A stretch of DNA of 64,000 nt from Icerya purchasi (Eukaryota > Arthropoda > Insecta > Hemiptera > Monophlebidae): contig CM077116.1 in NCBI GenBank assembly GCA_039619475.1, forward strand, positions 199,725,117 to 199,789,116, written 5' to 3'. The position numbers were made by a program, and so were the translations under genes. The notes under the pieces are model-generated. The model made no database searches, was not told where the DNA came from, and was given only the letters and a program-made list of their open reading frames with translations. Shown here in pieces: positions 38,527 through 50,059 of the stretch (position 1 is its first letter; each line of letters begins with the position of its first letter).

Positions 38527-38699
38527 TTTTGCCCAGTCACGCCTGGTCAGCGAGGGCAACTTGGACCAACCCCTCAAACTGCACTTCCGGGATAGAGTTA
38601 AAAGAAAAGGTAAAAATATAAATAATATGAAAAAAGAATTTAAAGCCGATTTTAAAAATATATTTAAAAATACAATTAGAAATACTCGTAATTATAATT

Positions 38700-39440
38700 A
38701 TAATGACGAAATGAAGTTAGCGAGTTTTAATGAAAGAATCCTTAAAAGTAATGAAGAGGAAGCATTTGATAAAAGAACATTTAGATGTATGTATTAGGGG
38801 CTCTCAGAGACTAAAAGACAAGGAGAAAAAATTTTAGAATTAAAACCGACAAAGGTTCTATGCTGGACAGGGAAAAAGAGCAGTAGAGAGTAGGGTTCCT
38901 CGTAAGTAAAAAATGGAAAAAGAACTTGATAGAATATAGAGGTTACAGTGATAGAATAGCATTGGTAAAGTTTAGAGTAGACAAATTTAGCTCATTAACA
39001 ATAATCCAAGTCTACGCCCCAACATCAAGCTCCGATGAGACAGAAATCGAGGAATTTTATAATGACTAAATAAAATTATCTAGGTCTGAGAATTAATATG
39101 AACAATCAGATTATTATAATTGGAGACTTCAATAGTCAGATATGTATGAGAAGGTCGGAGGAAGAAAAAATTTTTTGACCCACATAATTTTGGAAGGAGA
39201 AACGCGAGAGGTGAGAAATTAGTGAAATTTTGTCTGGAAAATAATTTTAGTGTTATAAATAGTTATTTTAAGAAACGCAGAGGACGACTATGGACCAGGA
39301 CCTCCCCAAACGGGAAATATAACACTCAAATAGACTACATGCTGACAAATGGCCGAGTAAATACAAAAAAACTTTGAAGTAATAAATAATTTTTAATATT
39401 ATTCGGATCATAGGCCGGTGAGTTGCGAACTATTGTTCAA
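38700..39440 (+). pseudogene. RTE-like LINE endonuclease domain, broken
   Basis: This is an apurinic-type endonuclease that would nick the target. Visible pieces are LASFNERILKSN near 38715-38750, GLSETKRQGEKILELKP near 38799-38855 (with the catalytic glutamate), an IQVYAPTSSSDETEIEEFY-like stretch near 39003-39060, IIIGDFNSQI near 39110-39140 and YSDHRPVSCEL near 39401-39432. The essential E, D-x-N and D-H residues are still present, but stops and frameshifts separate the blocks. Confidence 0.8.
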
Positions 39441-40039
39441 AGAAAAGAGAAGATTACCCGTGTAAGAGATAAAAAAGATGTATATATCGAAGGAAAATGA
39501 AGCGGAAGATAGCAGAATACTTAAAAAGGTTCTAGAGACTAAACGAGTAGAAGAGTATCAATTAGATATAGAAAAATTGGATAGGTTAATTAAGGAATTA
39601 ATTATAAACTCAAAGAAGAAATTAATGCATAAAAAAGTATTTAGAAAAAATGTGGAGCATCGACGAGACATTACGGCTAAAATAGAGGAGAGGCAGAAAT
39701 TGATAAATAATATCGATAAGTCCCCGAAGGAAAGAATAGAGCTAAATTTGATATGTAAATTAATAAAATGTAAATTAAGAACCTTCAATAAAGAGAAAGA
39801 AGTGGAGATGATAAAAAAGATTTTAGAATCAGCAAAGAGTACAAAAATCATAAGGAAAAATTTAGGGCAAGGATTAAATTGGCACGTATGTTTAGTGAAT
39901 AGAAATAACCTTAAAACATATAACAGACTGTACATAAACACCGGCGCTACAAACTATTTCGGTAATCTTTACAAAAAAATGGACCATACGGAAAACAACT
40001 GACTTAGTATATGAAATACAAGAAGACAAACTAAAATTC

Positions 40040-40970
40040 CTAAGAGAGGAAATAGAAAAGGTAGCGGGTACCTTGAAAAGCGATAAAGCAACAGGTGCAG
40101 ATGAAATTACAAATGAGCAAATAAAATACGCAGGGGGAGCAATGATAGAGCTATTAACAATTCTGTTTAACCCAATTCTAAATAGTAGGAAAATTCCTAA
40201 AAGTCGGAAAGAATCAAATATCATTTTAATTTATAAAAAAGGAAACCAAAGGAAAAATGGAAAATTATAAACCAATCTGTCTAGGTTCTACCATCTCTAA
40301 AATCTTTTCAAAAGTTCTAACAGATAGAATAAAAAATATATTAGAATTCGAACAACATCCAGAACAAGCGGGCTTCAGAAATGGTTATTCAACAATTGAT
40401 CATTTACATGTTAGAAACCAATTAATCGAGAAATGTAAGGAATTCTAGACAAAGTTAAATTAATTATTTATCGACTATACTAAAGCTTTTGATTCACTAA
40501 ACTATAAATTCTTATTATCAGCGTTAAAAAAACAAGGAGTCCCCGAGAACTTCAGAGCAATAATCGATGATATGTGTAAAGACATAAAAGCAAGAATAAT
40601 AACGGATGAAATAGGTAAATTTTTCGAAATAAAGAGAGGTATTAAACAAGGGGACCCACTCTCTCCATTATTATTCTGTTCGGCACTAGAGGAAACGTTT
40701 AAGAAATTAGATTGGTCAAATAGGGGTATTATAATAAATGGAAAATTTCCAAATAACCTCAGATTTGCCGATGACATGATATTAATATCGAATAAAATAG
40801 ACGACTTACAGATTACGCTAAACGAACTCAACAAAGCAGGAAAGGGGGCAGGGTTAAGTATAAACTTAGAAAAAACAAAATGGGTGTCAAATGGGAGTTT
40901 GAACAAAGAAATAAGATTGGATAACAAGAGGATTGAAATACTTAAGAATATTATTTATCTGGGTTAATTA
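40040..40970 (+). pseudogene. RTE-like LINE reverse transcriptase, broken
   Basis: Reading across frames gives KSDKATGADEITNEQIKYAG near 40075-40135, YKPICLGSTISKIFSKV near 40267-40320, EQAGFRNGYSTIDHLH near 40365-40410, FIDYTKAFDSLN near 40468-40503 (first catalytic aspartate), IKQGDPLSPLLF near 40640-40680 and FADDMILIS near 40764-40790 (second catalytic pair). A frame change near 40258 and a stop near 40446 split the ORF. A stop near 40965 separates the thumb. The motif set is that of insect RTE/CFDP2-like elements. Confidence 0.85.
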
Positions 40971-40977
40971 ATTTCGT

Positions 40978-41492
40978 CCGATAATAGGACAATAAAGGAG
41001 GTGGAATGCAGAATTGTACTTACCTGGTGGAAATATGAATCCTTAAAACATATCTTTAAAGGCCCATATAGTAATAGTATAAAATACACAATACTAAACA
41101 ACTGTGTAGTACCCACCTTTACTTACGGTTGTCAGACTTGGACCTTATCTACAAATTTAGTAAATAAAATAGAGAGACTACAGAAGGCAGTAGAGAGATC
41201 GATGTTAGGTATTAAGCTAAAGGATAAACTTAAGAATACTAGTATTTTTAATAGAATAATAAATAGACATTAATGAGACTGGGCAGGACATTTAGCTAGG
41301 ACTGGAAACAATAAATGGACAGAGATAGTAACGGACTGGAGTCTTTATAACAAACGTAAAAGAAGAAGACAAAAATTAAGGTGGGATGACAACATTTCTA
41401 AAATTTTAGGACATAAACATTGTCAAAGAGTAGCCTGGGACCGACGTGAATGGGCACGTTTGAGGAGGGCCTTTGCCCGATATAAGGACTAA
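40978..41492 (+). pseudogene. RTE-like LINE C-terminus and stop
   Basis: Contains IFKGPYSNSIKYTILNNC, YGCQTWTLSTNLVNKIERLQ and, after a stop, DWAGHLARTGNNKWTEI then RRRQKLRWDDNISKILG, ending with WARLRRAFARYKD and a TAA stop at 41490-41492. These are standard C-terminal landmarks of the family. The 3' UTR is only about 65 bp before the (TAA)n run. Confidence 0.8.
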
Positions 41493-41583
41493 TAGTATTA
41501 CTTATAAATTAAGATGTAACGTATTATTATAATATATAGAAATATACTTTAAGCCTAATAATAATAATAATAATAATAATAAT

Positions 41584-42184
41584 GTACACAATTACCCAGC
41601 TGGACACCAAATTTCAACTTTCTAGGTTACTTGGAAGTGGGTTAGGTTTTTGATCTATATGTCAGTCAGTGATAAAAATGACGATTTTTAAACGGCAATA
41701 TCACAATAACCGTTTGAGTTGTATTTATGAAATTTGGAGTTCTAGTTAATCTAAGGGATTTTAATAAATAAACCAAATTTAATGTGTTTATGTTAAATAG
41801 ATTTTGAGTTATTAAAGGGTTAAAAGTGGCTCCAATGAAAATAGGCTTGAAAAGTCGATTGCTTGGAAAATATTTCAGATCGTAAAAATTCGCTGTTTTC
41901 TGATTTTTTCCTCTGTATACACACAATTACCTAGCTGAACGCCAAATTTCAACTTTCTAGGTCACCTGGAAGTGAGTTAGATTTTTGATCAATATGTCAG
42001 TGAGTGAGTCAGTCAGTGATAAAAATGACGATTTTCAGACGTTAATATCTCAATAACCGTTTAAGTTGTATTTATGAAATTTGGGATTCTAATTACTCTA
42101 AGGAGTTTTAATACATAAACAAAATTTCATGTGTTTATGTCAAATATATTTTAAGTTATTAAGGGGTTAAAAGTAGCTTCAAAT
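41584..42184. repeat. Pair of ~255-268 bp direct repeats, 335-bp offset
   Basis: Unit 1 (about 41584-41838) and unit 2 (about 41917-42184) both begin acacaattacc-agctg, continue through aaatttcaactttctagg, ggaagtg-gttag-ttttgat, a gtcagt-rich stretch, gataaaaatgacgatttt, caataaccgttt and end near gttaaaagt-gct. They lie between the two LINE tails. The gtcagtgagtgag motif is common in arthropod non-autonomous elements, but the family is not identified. Confidence 0.75.
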
Positions 42185-42343
42185 GGTTCGTGTAAATATA
42201 CACACGGCTGCTGCGTCGTCGCCAGTTCTTTTTTCTCGGCTTGGACTTGGCTTGACAGGGCTAATAGTATTACTTATATATTAAGATGTAACGAGTTATT
42301 ATAGTATATAGAAATATACTTTACGGCTAATAATAATAATAAT

Positions 42344-42560
42344 AATATCATCAGCAAAAGCGTATTTTTTTGCATTTTGCATATGCTTGTGTAACAAGTT
42401 GGTGTTAATGAGAAAAAGCATAGGTGCCAATATGATACCCTGACCTACGCCGTGTTGAATAGTTTTTTCGTTACTTTTATTCCCTGCGATTTTGACCATG
42501 TTTTTCCTCGAGCAAGTACCGCTCTCCCTATTGTTTTTTAAATTTCGCACCTGAAAAATC
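42344..42560 (-). pseudogene. Host LINE, RT core up to the catalytic motif
   Basis: The minus strand reads NNRESGTCSRKNMVKIAGN, then HGVGQGIILAPMLFLINTN (the RT block equivalent to PQGSxLGPxLF), then KYAFADDI at the left edge, where it stops abruptly at the TAA tail of the inserted element. Its continuation is at 38283-38512, in the same reading frame. Confidence 0.75.
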
Positions 42561-43970
42561 TTCCGGCGCAGTTATTTTTCTTCTCTTACGGTATGTCGAT
42601 TTTAACGGCCATTGGTTAGGGCTCGATTTTTCTTAAAACCATTGTTAATGCAATAAATTACCATTCCCATCCGATTATTTTTTTTTTTTCGTTTTTGTTG
42701 TTTTTGTTGTTTTTTTGTTTTTTTTTGGTCCGACATTTAAACCATTTAGCCACTTAATAACACTAAGCGCTTATACGTAAACCATAACTAATTTACTGCG
42801 CACTTAATTCTCAAGTGTCCACTGTTATTCGTATTTTTTTCTTTAAAAAAATAAAAATTAAACAAACATCCGAAAAACGAAATTATTCAAAGTAGGCAAT
42901 CGGTGAACATTCTCGTGTGACGTACATTAGTATTTTCGCGACGAAAACTCCATTCCTGGTTCTTTTTCCAGTAGCAATTTTCGTACTATACAGTACGGAA
43001 TTATTCGTGTAATTCACTTACTGCTCTTTCGAATCGTACTGCATTATGTATTCCTCTCGCACATTTCTACGAATTTTTCTGTTCATCCCGCACGTGTAAA
43101 TTATACGAATCCAGTGTTCGATGACCTCTTCGAACACCGCGCTCTGTTCAAACTGCGATTTTCGCATGTTTTCTCCAACGGTTTTTTCTCGTACTTTATA
43201 GAAACGAACGTTAGACGAACCGGAAATATTTTACGGGAAATTAACGAACATGTTAAACTTAACCGAGGCAAAACAGACTTGATCGGAAAAGGAAATGTAG
43301 TTAAAAACAGGAATAAAAAGAAGGTTAACGGTAATGTAAAAGATGGAATTTGATTAAAAAATTTTGAGCGCGCCGATTTAAATTTGTCAAAATATCGATC
43401 GGCGACAATAATTTATAGAGAAGAAAACTTCCGACATTAGAGCTACTGGAAGAAGCGATACTGTCGAAAAAGTCATGCTAAACAAATTTATTTTTATGTT
43501 TCGAAAATCGACGTAATCTCGCGTAGCATACGCTGATCTTGACACGTAAAAATAAATGAACTATTATTAATTTTAAAATTGAAAAGACGAATGCCGTTTC
43601 AACATGCTAAACAAGGAATGAAGTTGACGCATTCATTTATTTCACGGTTTAGAATAGAGGCGGCAATGTAATGACGAATAGCGAACAAATAAAACTGCCC
43701 TGGAAAAGGATCAATTTCGCCGCAATCAAAAATAAAAAAAGAAACAAAATAACATTCGAACATTTTGCCATCGCAAAGTAATCTCTGCTTGCTTCAGTGC
43801 GTCGTTTTTATACCGATAATAATCGTGCGCTGCTTGCAAGTTGCTTAGCTTTTGTCAAAAATCAGCCCAATCTACATAGGGTGTGATGTAGTCAACCAGC
43901 AGAATCAAGTCAAAAAATTTATTTTACGCTTTACCGACTTTCAAAAAAAAAACAACTATATATATATATA
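42561..43970. other. No gene recognised
   Basis: No convincing gene. The ORF at 43114-43353 shows no domain. Confidence 0.45.
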
Positions 43971-44352
43971 CTAATTACAACGTAATTCTTAGGCTACCCC
44001 CCATTCGAAAAAATGTCCCAATTTTATGTAACGTTTGTTATATTTTGTAGGATTTTTGTTATTGTTATTTAAAAAATGTCACAATTTTATGTAATGAAAT
44101 ATGTAACGAAAAATGTAACAAAAAAATGTCTTAATTTTATATAATGAAAGTTACAATGTTAGGATAGGATTTTTGTGATTGTGTTACTTCTTTTTGTGTT
44201 GATGTCAGTAATAATTATGTTGTAAATTTCGATAATTTTATGCAAAGTATATAAGAGAAAGAGACAGAAATGAAAGCAAGAGAAGTCAAAGGGCACAGCC
44301 CCTTGCGAGGCCAAAATGGCCGAGTTTATATATATATATATATATATATATA
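43971..44352 (+). repeat. Dispersed repeat C, copy 2
   Basis: Matches 16286-16660 over its whole length with few differences, including the opening small palindrome, the aaaaatgtcccaattttatg subrepeats and the closing ggcc-aaaat-ggcc hairpin plus TA tail. A partial third copy of the first subrepeat (attaattac-atgtcccgattttatg, then gtaacgtttgttatatttt) follows at about 44353-44420. Confidence 0.75.
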
Positions 44353-44420
44353 CATTAATTACATGTCCCGATTTTATGCAACGAAAAATATCCCAGTTTT
44401 ATGTAACGTTTGTTATATTT

Positions 44421-45165
44421 TAATTTTTACCGACTTCAAAAAGGTTATACGTTCGTCGCGTATGTTTTTTTTTTTTTGTTTGTTCCCGCATAACCCATAT
44501 TTAAATAGACCGATTTTACTTTGTCCATTAGAAAGGGTACCATTCAACTTAGGTACTATGTGAGTAATGATGAAAATCGGTGAACATAAATTGAGTATTC
44601 GTCAAAAAACGTGAAAAAATGTGGTCGATCTCTTTGGATAATTATCTTTTCTTATTATTTTTTATTAGTATAACAGAGGCAGTTGACTCAAACTGCTGTC
44701 AAACGCTTCAAAAACTTTTCTACATCTGTCGTTTACGAACCAAAAAGCGTATCATCACGTATAAATGTGGCAAATTCTTCGCTATTGCATAGTTTTTCGT
44801 TTATATAATTCACGTTTGTGTTCGGTGGTGGTTTTCGTTTTTAAGAACACATAATGAATAAACTTCTTATTACTGAGCATTTACTTATTCCGGACAAATT
44901 ACACTCGCGTGGATACTTGGACATAGCACAATATTGGAACAAATAACGGAGCTGACATAGTGGCAGCAGAATCATGTAATATAACACCGATTCCGTTCAT
45001 ACCAACGCCGAGTAAAGATATCTTGACCCATACCCGGAGTAAGGTAAAGACGAAAGTAACGGAACGGTTCGCTATTCTTTCTCACTAAGACTCCAGCGTC
45101 ACGAACCCGGTAACGTCGACGTCCAGACGGAATGATGTAGTCCTCGTCCGGACATACACATCTTA
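44421..45165. other. Unassigned; contains a shared dispersed motif
   Basis: The string ggttatacgttcgtcgcgtatg at about 44439-44465 followed by a T run recurs, with changes, near 48583-48620. No gene is seen. Confidence 0.4.
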
Positions 45166-45169
45166 CGCA

Positions 45170-45480
45170 TCAGTTCCGGTTGTTTGCAAAAGAAGAACGG
45201 CCGGTCTGTCTTGCATGTAATACTTCCCTTATCATCACCCACATCCTAATTTCCTGCTCGACTTATGCCCTCCAGTGACAGCTCGCTGAACTCTTCCCAA
45301 TAATCTTCCCGACATACTGCAACGCACCTCCTCCGCCGAAGCTAAACTCCTCCTCTTCCTCAACAATACAAATATCCTACCTTTAATCTAGTATAACACC
45401 TTTCCTTTCTTTACCACCTTCGGCCCAAGTAGCAGAATACGGAACGGTCACAAATCAAAGAAGAAGAAGAAGAAGAAGCA
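45170..45480 (+). pseudogene. LINE tail with zinc-knuckle and (GAA)n end
   Basis: A plus-strand frame reads RPVCLACNTSLIITHILISCSTY near 45205-45270, a C-x2-C-x7-H-x4-C knuckle typical of LINE C-termini. A degenerate tail follows, ending in an AAG/GAA trinucleotide run at 45458-45479. The RT is absent; the copy is 5'-truncated. Confidence 0.6.
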
Positions 45481-48194
45481 TGTAGATTTATAAGTATTGT
45501 AAAAGTGGGAGGCCAAAATATTAGGCTGTGCGAACATTTTCAACAAGTAGCATGTAAACATGGTTTGGATGAAGAAAAAAGCTTTTGCCTGACGTCAATA
45601 AGTTTGATATCGTCCATTGATACATTTATTATTTCTATAAAATCCTCGGTGAATCGAAACATTGCCGACTGTAAATAAACTAACGTTACTAACCGCTTGC
45701 GCGAATTATTATTACGAGTATTTTTAGGTGAACAAAAAACCGTTTCAAAACGATAAAGAGAAAAAATAAAATGGACGTTATTTCATTTTCGGAACATTCT
45801 GTCAATAACTGAAAAGAACCTAGCCCGCTTGTGGATCAGCATTTCCGATACGACTCAACCCAAAACTACAAGAACCGTTTATGAAAAAATGAAAGGGGAT
45901 AAAGCAATAAAGAAATAAGCCCACACTACAACCGCTTAGTGGTTCGGTAGTTAAAAAGAGGAAACACTAAAACTACAATTGGAAACACGCCGCCAAATAA
46001 AATTTTAAAAGGTAACGGATCATTCAACAACTTTTTGTTGTAACACATCGCTGCTTTCGATTAAATACTGACCACCAATAATGCTTGTAACGGATTTCAC
46101 TGCGGATATCCCAAAGTGCTACTCTAACCGGCCAATGAGAACAATAGCGATATGAGCTTTTAAAAACCGCTCTTTGTTGCCTGTCGACCGCGAAATACAT
46201 AAAATTTAAATTTATCGCCTACACGTGCATTTACACAAGGTAAATAAAATCGTGAAAATAATAAAAGTAAAAAAAAAAAAAAAACAAACCGAAACTACAA
46301 CGAAAAAGGGAAATATATTTCAACTTTCATTAGAAAAAAATATTAGGATTTTTAAATTTAACGAAAAAAAATAATCAGAAGGTAAATGTAGGCAAGAAAT
46401 AGCTACGTAACGAAATTCGCAACGTTTTATCGTAACGAAAAATAATCTAACTCGTTACGTATCGATTTTAAAAAGGGGAATTGGTGAAACAACTTTGCTT
46501 CAACAGGGGCGGATGACTGAAAAATACAAAAAGATTCTCTAATGTGAAGATGCAACCATTGCGGCTATTATTCACGCAGACAATTGTTGTTTTTTTTTGT
46601 AAAGCTGGAGAGCTGTGTGATTACTGCAGAATACAGTCAATCTCGATCAGCCCAATTCATCTTAAGAAGATCAGGTCGGCAGATCCGTCGACAGTATACG
46701 ATACTGAAACAATCATCTTGTCTACTTACTGTAGAAGCCTTCCGTTGGGCATGCCGATTTCTCTCAGGGACAAATTAGTCTGCCCTGAGTAAACCCTCGA
46801 AAAGTAACAGATACGAATAATACATTGAGAAGACACTCGAATTCGGGGCCCCTAGCGATGCGACAAATTTCAGGCGATAAATTTCTCAAAATCAGCTCTA
46901 TCTGAAGAATGAAGAGTCTTTTTTTTTTTTACGTGTCATTTATAAATTTTTTTAAAAAAGGTACAGCCACGGGGACTGCCGACAGAAGTGAAAACTTAAA
47001 ACTATGAAATAATTTTTTTTTTTTGATTTCAAGATTACTTGTAGTATTAAAAATTTTAATTTCATAATTCGTAATTCAAAATTATTAATATTAGTCTGGT
47101 TTTCACATCTCACTCCGAAAAATATTAGCATATTTAGTACTCACTGTTGTACTGCACTGTGATTCTACAATTAAACAATTAAAACAATTAAAATAAGAAA
47201 TACATATACTTTCATTGCTGCGCAACCATTTTAATAATAAATAACAATTTTATTTCTCGCACTAGTCGACAGTATTAACATTAGCATGTCCGTGGCGGGT
47301 GTGACACGAATTCATAAGTTTTCTCCCTTAAACGCGTCTAAAGAAGTTTTCGCTTCAATAGTGAATATTTAGATAAAAATATCGTAATTTCCAAAAATCA
47401 TTAGTTTCAACTGACATATAATTTAACTGATGTACAGAAGGGGCTGTCACATTTCCGCATGACCACTCGACAATTTCGACCGCGTCATTAACTTTGTCCT
47501 ATTCGGAAGTGAATCTAGTTTAGTGCATTTAATTTTTATTATCTGTAATCGGTGACTATTTAAAGTAATCACTGCAAAATCACGAAAACACATTAATGAA
47601 ATCAGAAACTACAAATAATTTTCTTACAAAATAACAAATGAATCATATTTGTAAGTCAATGTTTTGTAATTTTTACCGATTTTTCAAAAAAAGAATTTTA
47701 AAAAAAGGCTTTTTCTTAATATTGCATTAAAATTAAGGAAAATAATATTTTTGTACGACCGTAAAATTGGGATATTTTCTAAAAGAATACCGAATCGAAA
47801 TGTTACTTTTTAGATTAACGCTTTTATTTCATTCCTTTCAAAAAATATTATCCCAATTTGGTGACCTATAAAAATTATTATCCTTATTTTTATCACATTA
47901 ATAAATAAAAAAGGTTTCTTTAAATTCTGTTTTATATTATTTTATTTTACAATTTCTAGTTACATTTGTGAAATTAAAGATTTTTTCTCATTTTCGACAA
48001 TTATCATAATTTTCATACATTTCATATTACATTTTCCCTGTATTTACAAAACGCAATCGGAAAAGAATGTAAAAGAGAATAAAACTTTCCGTGTGACGAT
48101 TATAGTTTCAAATAACGTGATTTAATACCCAAAAATAACACAATTGGTTGGATTTTTATTTTTGTGCGCACTTTCATTAATCAGTCAACTTAAA
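45481..48194. other. No gene recognised
   Basis: No convincing gene. Overlapping ORFs at 46544-46792 show no recognised domain. Confidence 0.45.
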
Positions 48195-48195
48195 A

Positions 48196-48259
<64 letters not shown>
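48195..48259. repeat. (CT)n(TA)n compound microsatellite
   Basis: About 16 bp of CT repeats running directly into about 45 bp of TA repeats. Confidence 0.9.
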
Positions 48260-48640
48260 CTAGAATAAAATGATCAGAAACAACATCTTCGCCCAAGTTG
48301 TTTTTTCGTAAATCCTTCGCCCAGATCTATATCTAAATGTCAATTTTCATTAAAATTCAGCCTTTCCGTTTCAACACTAACACGTTCAAACAGTGCACGC
48401 TCAAATGATGTAGTAAAACCGATTTTTTTCTTTTTTGTAATGGTAAACCTTCTACGGTTTCTAATTAGATGCAAACTTTCATAAAAATTGGCCTAGTAGT
48501 TTTCGAGATCGCAGCGTTCAAAGATTTGCAGAAATACAAAAAGACGAAGATCGAGAGTTAAATAAAAGCCTTTAAAAAAAATGGGGTTATATGTTCGTCA
48601 CGTATGTTTTGTTTTTTTTTTTTATGTTTGTTTACACGTA
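48260..48640. other. Dispersed non-coding repeat carrying the DNA transposon
   Basis: A run like gcaaactttcataaaaattgg, then ttttcgagatcgcagcg, and the ggttatatgttcgtcacgtatg plus T-run motif resemble non-autonomous elements common in arthropods. Part of it recurs near 44440-44480. The DNA transposon at 48650 sits in it. Confidence 0.4.
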
Positions 48641-48649
48641 GATTTTAAT

Positions 48650-50059
48650 ACAAGCGTCTATCGACAGCGACGGGGCACCTTTTCCGGATCTACTCGGGTG
48701 TGATCGGAATGAAACGAACTTGTACAGCCCGCAATGTTTACATTTGCATTAGTTTGTTCCTTTGTTGCTTATACTTTATTTGTTTAGATGTTTTGGCATT
48801 AAAGGAGTTTTAAAGAGTTTTTTCATTTAAAAAATTGTTTTTATTTAATAACCTTAACATGTCTAACGAGATTTATTTAATAAGTAATTGAAATAATGTG
48901 TTCATAAAATTTTAATGTCTTGTAAGTGTTGTATACCTGGATGTGATAGCAATTATAACAGTAGCAATAAGAAAGTCACTGTCTTTTCTTTTTCTGAAGA
49001 TGAAAAATTAGCCGAAATAAAGGTTATGATAGACTAATTAAACTCAAAGAAGGTCATGTTAACCACCATATTAATAACGTTAATAAAAGGCATCGTTTAA
49101 GCAAAGATGTGAGTGAAATCTCACAAATTTCAGATAATGAGTGGCATGTTATAGCAGCTAGTACAAAAAATACATTTTACTCCATATTCAAAGAAGTCGA
49201 GTCCTGCGATTGCAAGAGAAAATGCGTAGCATGCCAAGTGTGTGTTTACATGTTTTCTTGCACATGCCCAGATTATCTGATAAAAAATAATTTATGTAAG
49301 CACATTCATGCTGTAGTTGGAGTAGAAAAGACTACGGAGATTGAAACAGAAAAGCCCATGGAGACTGAAGCCGAAAAACTTATAGAAGGTGGACAAGCTA
49401 AAGCACAAGTGGTATCAGATGAAATTTTATGTCACATTTTCAATGATGAAGATGGAAAACAATTGCCTATTCAGAGAACAACAAGAAATCAAATTTTCGT
49501 AGGAAAATTAAAAATATTTGACAAATATGGTAGAAAATGCTGATAGCAAATTTGTCAAAGAATTTTTGAAAGGAGGGGAACATGAGAACACGCTGGACAA
49601 GTGGACATCTACTTTTTTTTAAAGTACCAACAAAACAGCAGTAAAAACTAATGAACCTGCGAATGAAAAAGTAGAAAAACACTTTCGTTTCCATGCGACT
49701 ACAATGAAACCAGGCAAGAAAAAAGCATCTTCTGAAATTTTTTCTCTGCCAACTGCGGCTCAAAAATTAAGTCATAAAGAAATTCTTATGAACTGTACTG
49801 ACATTTTAAATATACATATCACAACAGATCATCAATATTAATTTTGTTATATTTTTTTTTTTTTTGTGGTTTTTAAAGTAAAATTGTTAATTAAATAATA
49901 AAGTAATTTTAGTGTTTTGACTGATTTTTTTAAACATTTGTTTCGTAAATTGTTAATTTTCTAATAACATCTGAATGACGGTTCATTCTGGCAACATCTG
50001 AATAACGATTCGTTCTGGCAACATACAAAAGTGCCCTTTCGCTGTCGATAGACGCTTGT
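48650..50059 (+). mobile_element. Mutator-like DNA transposon, 29-bp TIRs and 9-bp TSD
   Basis: The 29-bp ends are inverted copies: 48650-48678 begins acaagcgtctatcgacagcga and 50031-50059 is its reverse complement with two mismatches. Immediately outside both ends is gattttaat (48641-48649 and 50060-50068), a perfect 9-bp TSD. The 1,410-bp interior carries a THAP plus SWIM zinc-finger coding remnant, an AATAAA near 49895 and a 27-bp tandem duplication near the right end. A 9-bp TSD and a SWIM domain are characteristic of Mutator-like elements. It lacks a transposase core, so it is a non-autonomous, internally deleted copy. Confidence 0.9.
48915..49840 (+). pseudogene. THAP + SWIM zinc-finger transposon protein, deleted
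   Basis: From ATG at 48915 the frame reads MSCKCCIPGCDSNYN then KKVTVFSFSEDEKL, the start of a THAP DNA-binding domain (C-x4-C spacing, then F-x-F). It stops at 49037. A second frame then continues (RLIKLKEGHVNHH, RHRLSKD) and runs open through 49543. It contains MFSCTCPDYLIKNNLCKHIHAV near 49250-49315, a SWIM finger (CxC-x9-CxH). A third frame continues with VENADSKFVKEFLKGG and HFRFHATTMKPGKKKASSE to a stop near 49840. Two frameshifts exist. More importantly the several hundred residues normally lying between the DNA-binding and SWIM parts, including any DDE catalytic core, are absent. Confidence 0.8.

Larger units (their letters stand above)
38527..42343 (+). mobile_element. RTE-like LINE insertion, ~3.8 kb, with two 3' tails
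   Basis: The unit is bracketed by aatatcatcagcaa at 38513-38526 and 42344-42357 (14 bp, at least 12 not explained by the AAT tail), so it entered as a single insertion. It holds an endonuclease, an RT and a C-terminal region in LINE order, then a stop and a short 3' UTR with a (TAA)n tail at 41489-41582. After 678 bp of other sequence comes a second copy of the same 3' UTR and tail at 42261-42346. A size near 3 kb for the coding part and a short-repeat tail instead of poly-A fit the RTE/BovB clade. Many stops show it is inactive. Confidence 0.8.

Noticed and set aside
44640..45010. Possible 5' LTR end: an AATAAA-like signal, then gctgaca followed by tagtggcagcaga resembling a tRNA primer-binding site
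   Set aside because: No matching second LTR, gag or pol sequence was found nearby, and the primer-site match is weak.
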